Source: Alphaproteobacteria bacterium (GTDB lineage Bacteria; Pseudomonadota; Alphaproteobacteria; UBA8366). Taken from it: a stretch of 19,232 bases of DNA. Shown here piece after piece: positions 16,384 to 19,232 of this stretch (the first letter of the stretch is position 1; every line of letters starts with the position of its first letter). The notes beneath the pieces were generated by a model, which worked only from the letters and a program-made list of their open reading frames with translations, was not told the DNA's origin and searched no databases. The stretch covers positions 1 to 19,232 of the forward strand of contig JAOTYV010000060.1 in the NCBI GenBank assembly GCA_029861675.1. The letters run 5' to 3'. The translations under genes and the position numbers were made by a program.

Positions 16384-17565
16384 ATGACCGATGACCGCGT
16401 GGTTATCGCGGGCGCCGGACCGGCCGGTCTCGTCGGCGCCACCATCCTGGCGCGGGCGGGCGTTGCGGTCACCGTGCTGGAAGCGGAACCGTCGCTTCCG
16501 CTCAACTTGCGCGCGTCGACCTTTCATCCGCCGACGCTCGACATGCTGGACGATTTGGGCGCCGCCCAGCCGCTGATTGATCAGGGGCTGAAGGCGCCGA
16601 CATTGCAGTTCCGCGACCGGCCGACCGGATTGATCGCCCAGTTCGATTTCGGCCTGATCGGCGACCTGACCCGCCATCCCTATCGCGTGCAGTGCGAACA
16701 GTTTCGCCTGAACCAGACACTGCTGGCGCTGCTGCAGCAGATGCCGGCCGCCGATATCCGCTTCGATGCCGAGGTCGTCGGCGTCGAACAGAACGCGGAT
16801 GGCGTGACCGCGCTGCTGCGCGGTGGCGGGTCCGTGGCGGGCCGTTATCTTATCGGCGCCGACGGGGCGACCAGCGCGGTCCGGGATGCGACGGGCATAT
16901 CCTTCGAAGGCTTCACCTGGCCGGAACGCTTTCTCGTGGTCAGCACCCCATTCGATTTTACCGGGCCGTTTCCCGATCTGTGCCTGGTCAATTACGTCGC
17001 CGACCCGGAGGAATGGTATTTTCTGCTCCAGGTGCCGGGGTTGTGGCGCGTCATGTTCCCGACCGGGGCGGACGAGGATGACGATACGATCATGGCCGAT
17101 GCGACGGCGCAGCGCCGGCTAGCGCGGGTATACGACCCGGGCACGCCGTATACGGTTGCGCACAAGACGCTCTACCGCGTGCATCAGCGGGTCGCCGACC
17201 GGTATCGGGCGGGCCGCGCCTTCCTGGCGGGGGATGCGGCGCATATCAACAATCCGCTTGGCGGCATGGGCATGAACGGCGGCATTCACGATGCGCACAA
17301 TATTGCCGGCAAAATACTGCGGGTCATGACCGGGGCGGCGGCGCCCGACCTGCTCGACCGGTACGAGGCGGAGCGCCGGCCGGTGGCGCTCGAATACATC
17401 AACAAGCACACGATTCGGAACAAGCGGAACCTCGAAACCGACGATCCGGCCGAACAGGCGGCTTTCCGCGCCGAACTGCGCGATACGCTCGCCGATCCGG
17501 CGAAAACCCGCGACTATCTGCGGCGCGTCTCGATGATCGCGAGCCTGGAGGGCGCCACCGCCTGA
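16384..17565 (+). CDS. FAD-dependent monooxygenase (p-hydroxybenzoate-hydroxylase fold, class A)
   Basis: A 393-residue flavoprotein hydroxylase. The Rossmann dinucleotide motif GAGPAG (10-15) is followed by E33 or E35 (VLEAE) for the FAD ribose, the GADGATSAVR DG motif (158-167) that contacts both FAD and NAD(P)H, and the GRAFLAGDAAHINNPLGGMGMNGG GD motif (277-300). These define class A monooxygenases, which hydroxylate aromatic or related compounds with NAD(P)H and O2. The protein lacks the C-terminal thioredoxin-like domain of phenol-hydroxylase/MhpA types. SD AGGGAA precedes ATG 16384. It ends 8 nt from the stop of the converging SDR, and with the SDR and acyl-CoA-dehydrogenase-like gene it suggests degradation of an aromatic or cyclic substrate. 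Confidence 0.93.
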   Translation: MTDDRVVIAGAGPAGLVGATILARAGVAVTVLEAEPSLPLNLRASTFHPPTLDMLDDLGAAQPLIDQGLKAPTLQFRDRPTGLIAQFDFGLIGDLTRHPYRVQCEQFRLNQTLLALLQQMPAADIRFDAEVVGVEQNADGVTALLRGGGSVAGRYLIGADGATSAVRDATGISFEGFTWPERFLVVSTPFDFTGPFPDLCLVNYVADPEEWYFLLQVPGLWRVMFPTGADEDDDTIMADATAQRRLARVYDPGTPYTVAHKTLYRVHQRVADRYRAGRAFLAGDAAHINNPLGGMGMNGGIHDAHNIAGKILRVMTGAAAPDLLDRYEAERRPVALEYINKHTIRNKRNLETDDPAEQAAFRAELRDTLADPAKTRDYLRRVSMIASLEGATA

Positions 17566-17573
17566 TTGGCCCG

Positions 17574-18440
17574 TCACGCCGCGTCGGGCCTGGGCTTCAG
17601 GTCGAAGCCCAACGGCCGGCCATGCAGCGCCGCCTGCTCGGCGGCCGGGCGCGCGGCGTCCCATGACACGGCGTCGTAGCGCATGCCGTTGATCCCGTCG
17701 GTGGCGTGGGAGGCCAGCCACACCACAGGCGCCCGCATCTGGTCCGGGTGCATCATGTGCAGGCGCCCGGATGCGGTCGCCACCCGCTTCTCCTCGGCCG
17801 TTGCGAATCCCGGCGTGTCCACGGCGGCGCCCGGGTTGAGGATATTCACGGTGACGCCCGTCCCGTCCAAGTCCTTCATCCAGATTTCCGACGCCATCTC
17901 CAGCGCGGCCTTGGATGCGCCATAGGGCGATGCGCCCGTGCGGTTCATGGTGGTGAGCCGGGTCGTCACGTTGACGATTCGCCCCCATCCCTTGTCGATC
18001 ATGTGCGGGACGGCGTAGCGGGTCAGGCGATCCTGGGCGACGAAATTGGTGTCGATGACGTCCTGGATCACATCGTCGGACAGGTTCCAGAATTTCGCCG
18101 GCGCGGCGTCTTCGAGGAATCGTCCGGGATAGGCGTAGGACGGCAGCAGCCCGGCATTGTTGATCAGGATATCGAGACCGCCGAACCGTTCGAGCGCCCC
18201 GTCGACAATCCGCCGGCAGTCCTCGGCGCGGCGAATGTTAGCGGTGACGCCGCCGAGCACGCCCGTGTTGGACAGGGATGCCGCTTCGCCGGCCACCTGC
18301 TCCAGGTTCTCGCCGATCATGTCGGCGGCCAGGACATACGCACCGGCCTCCACCAGGGCGAGCGCCATTGCCCGGCCCAGCCCGCGTCCGCCGCCCGTGA
18401 CCACGGCGACCTTGCCGTCGAGACTGATGTCTTTTTTCAT
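17574..18440 (-). CDS. SDR family NAD(P)-dependent oxidoreductase
   Basis: A 288-residue short-chain dehydrogenase. The TGGGRGLGRAMAL cofactor motif (about 15-27), D40 after VLAA (prefers NAD), NNAGLLPS, and the catalytic SPYGASKAAL YxxxK are present, followed by VNILNPGAAVDTPG. The position 13 residues before the catalytic Tyr is Thr (NVTTRL) where the family usually has Ser, which can still donate a hydroxyl. Insertions around residues 105-120 lengthen it beyond the classical 250. ATG 18440 is preceded by AGGAAG at 6 nt and starts just before DGKVAVVTGG. It lies 76 nt downstream of the acyl-CoA-dehydrogenase-like gene on the same strand, probably in one operon. The substrate is an unknown hydroxyl or keto compound. 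Confidence 0.92.
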   Translation of the reverse strand: MKKDISLDGKVAVVTGGGRGLGRAMALALVEAGAYVLAADMIGENLEQVAGEAASLSNTGVLGGVTANIRRAEDCRRIVDGALERFGGLDILINNAGLLPSYAYPGRFLEDAAPAKFWNLSDDVIQDVIDTNFVAQDRLTRYAVPHMIDKGWGRIVNVTTRLTTMNRTGASPYGASKAALEMASEIWMKDLDGTGVTVNILNPGAAVDTPGFATAEEKRVATASGRLHMMHPDQMRAPVVWLASHATDGINGMRYDAVSWDAARPAAEQAALHGRPLGFDLKPRPDAA

Positions 18441-18516
18441 CGACCGCTTCCTGTCCTGATCGTCTTCACCGAATGGCGCCGGCGTGTCGGCATCTTCGCG
18501 ATCTTGCCCGCGCGAT

Positions 18517-19232
18517 TCACGTGGTGAACAGCGCGGCGTCGGTCTCCAACCCGAGGAGGGCCTGACCGACAACCTCGTAGTGACTTTGCCGTCCCTGCAG
18601 CTGCTGCGTGACCGCGTGCATGTCGCGGAAGCGCCGCTCGAAGGGATTCGACTCGAAGACCGCCGTCGAGCCGACCATGTGATAGACGGTGGCCGCAATC
18701 TCCGACGCCTGCTGGATGGCCCAGGTCGATGACAGTCGAATCTCGATTTTCTGTTCCAACGACAGGGACCCGTTCTCCGCCATCGCCTGCCAAAGCGTCT
18801 CTGCCGTCGTGTGCAGATAGGTCCGCGCTGCTCGCCAGGCGGCTTCCGAGCGGCCGATATGCGCCTGGACCACATTGTTTTCCCGCATCGCGCGCTTTGA
18901 TCCATAGGCCGTTTTCTCGCCGGCCACTGTCGTTGCGTCATCCAGCATGCGCCGCGCAATGCCGAGCGCGACCGCAGCAAAACCGAAGGAATAGACGTTG
19001 CTGGTGCTGAACTTGAAGAGAAGCCCGTCGTCCTTTCTGTCCGCCGCGTCGTCGCGGCCGAATGTAAAACGTTCGGGCACGAACAAATCCGTAACCGCGT
19101 AGGAATCGCTGCCGGTGCCCTTCAGGCCGATAACATTCCAGGCGTCCTCCATCTGAACGTCCTTGCGGGGCATTAGCATCATCCGGATCACCGGCGCGCC
19201 GTTCGGTCCGCGTTGCGGGTTGCCGTCCTCGC
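18517..19232 (-). CDS. Acyl-CoA dehydrogenase-like flavoprotein (C-terminal part, runs off the right edge)
   Basis: The frame is open from the window edge to TGA at 18517, about 238 codons, and lacks the N-terminal helical domain that lies outside. It reads EDAWNVIGLKGTGSDSYAVTDLFVPERFTF, the middle beta domain of acyl-CoA dehydrogenases and of the related two-component flavin monooxygenases (HpaB/DszC/HsaA type). Then comes the C-terminal helical bundle with ALGIARRMLDDA, AYGSKRAMRENNVVQAHIG and FESNPFERRFRDMHAVTQQLQGRQSHYEVVGQALLG. The PFERRFRDMHAVTQQ stretch and absence of an obvious catalytic Glu base near the usual site favour the monooxygenase-like branch, but the full protein is needed to decide. 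It sits upstream of the SDR in the same orientation. Confidence 0.85.
   Translation of the reverse strand, partial: EDGNPQRGPNGAPVIRMMLMPRKDVQMEDAWNVIGLKGTGSDSYAVTDLFVPERFTFGRDDAADRKDDGLLFKFSTSNVYSFGFAAVALGIARRMLDDATTVAGEKTAYGSKRAMRENNVVQAHIGRSEAAWRAARTYLHTTAETLWQAMAENGSLSLEQKIEIRLSSTWAIQQASEIAATVYHMVGSTAVFESNPFERRFRDMHAVTQQLQGRQSHYEVVGQALLGLETDAALFTT

Overview
The window is GC-rich, gene-dense bacterial chromosome with Shine-Dalgarno-type starts and TGA used as a normal stop. UvrB, a DUF3365-type haem histidine kinase, LLM-class oxidoreductases, SDRs and a GrdB-like protein together suggest a proteobacterium, most likely an alphaproteobacterium of Rhodospirillales type. That placement is an inference from gene content, not from a phylogenetic marker. 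No tRNA, rRNA, CRISPR array, transposase or phage gene is visible.

Layout. Bases 1-4082 (minus): the N-terminal part of an SDR, an enolase-superfamily (mandelate racemase/muconate lactonizing type) enzyme, and uvrB with a perfect -10 box directly before its start codon. Bases 4253-9282 form a redox-flavoured stretch. It holds a cytochrome b561 broken by one extra G in a G7 run; a GrdB-like protein (minus) interrupted by an in-frame TGA in a U-P-K-C motif; a membrane histidine kinase with a periplasmic CxxCH haem motif; a divergent stand-alone receiver protein; and a DsbA/FrnE-like thioredoxin-fold protein interrupted by an in-frame TGA in a U-P-W-C motif. Bases 9338-14312: an alpha/beta hydrolase, an exported protein of unknown function, a tandem-domain rhodanese and two divergent LLM-class flavin-dependent oxidoreductases. 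Bases 14418-16207 (minus): a four-domain rhodanese with only one catalytic Cys, directly downstream of a 57-codon remnant of an amidohydrolase. Bases 16384-19232: an FAD monooxygenase facing an SDR and the C-terminal part of an acyl-CoA-dehydrogenase-like flavoprotein, which looks like a catabolic cluster.

Main discovery. Two genes would be annotated as truncated or split by standard software but read as single selenoproteins if TGA is read as selenocysteine. These are the GrdB-like protein (TGA at 5609-5607, minus) and the DsbA/FrnE-like protein (TGA at 8701-8703, plus). In both, the TGA sits where the family has the first Cys of a CxxC redox motif, homology continues in frame, and a hairpin can be drawn with its apical loop about 18-20 nt after the TGA, as expected for a bacterial SECIS element. 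The organism should therefore encode SelA, SelB, SelC and SelD outside this window. Both proteins, the b561, the haem kinase and two rhodaneses fall within about 12 kb and hint at shared thiol/selenol redox or sulfur physiology, but nothing in the sequence proves they act together.
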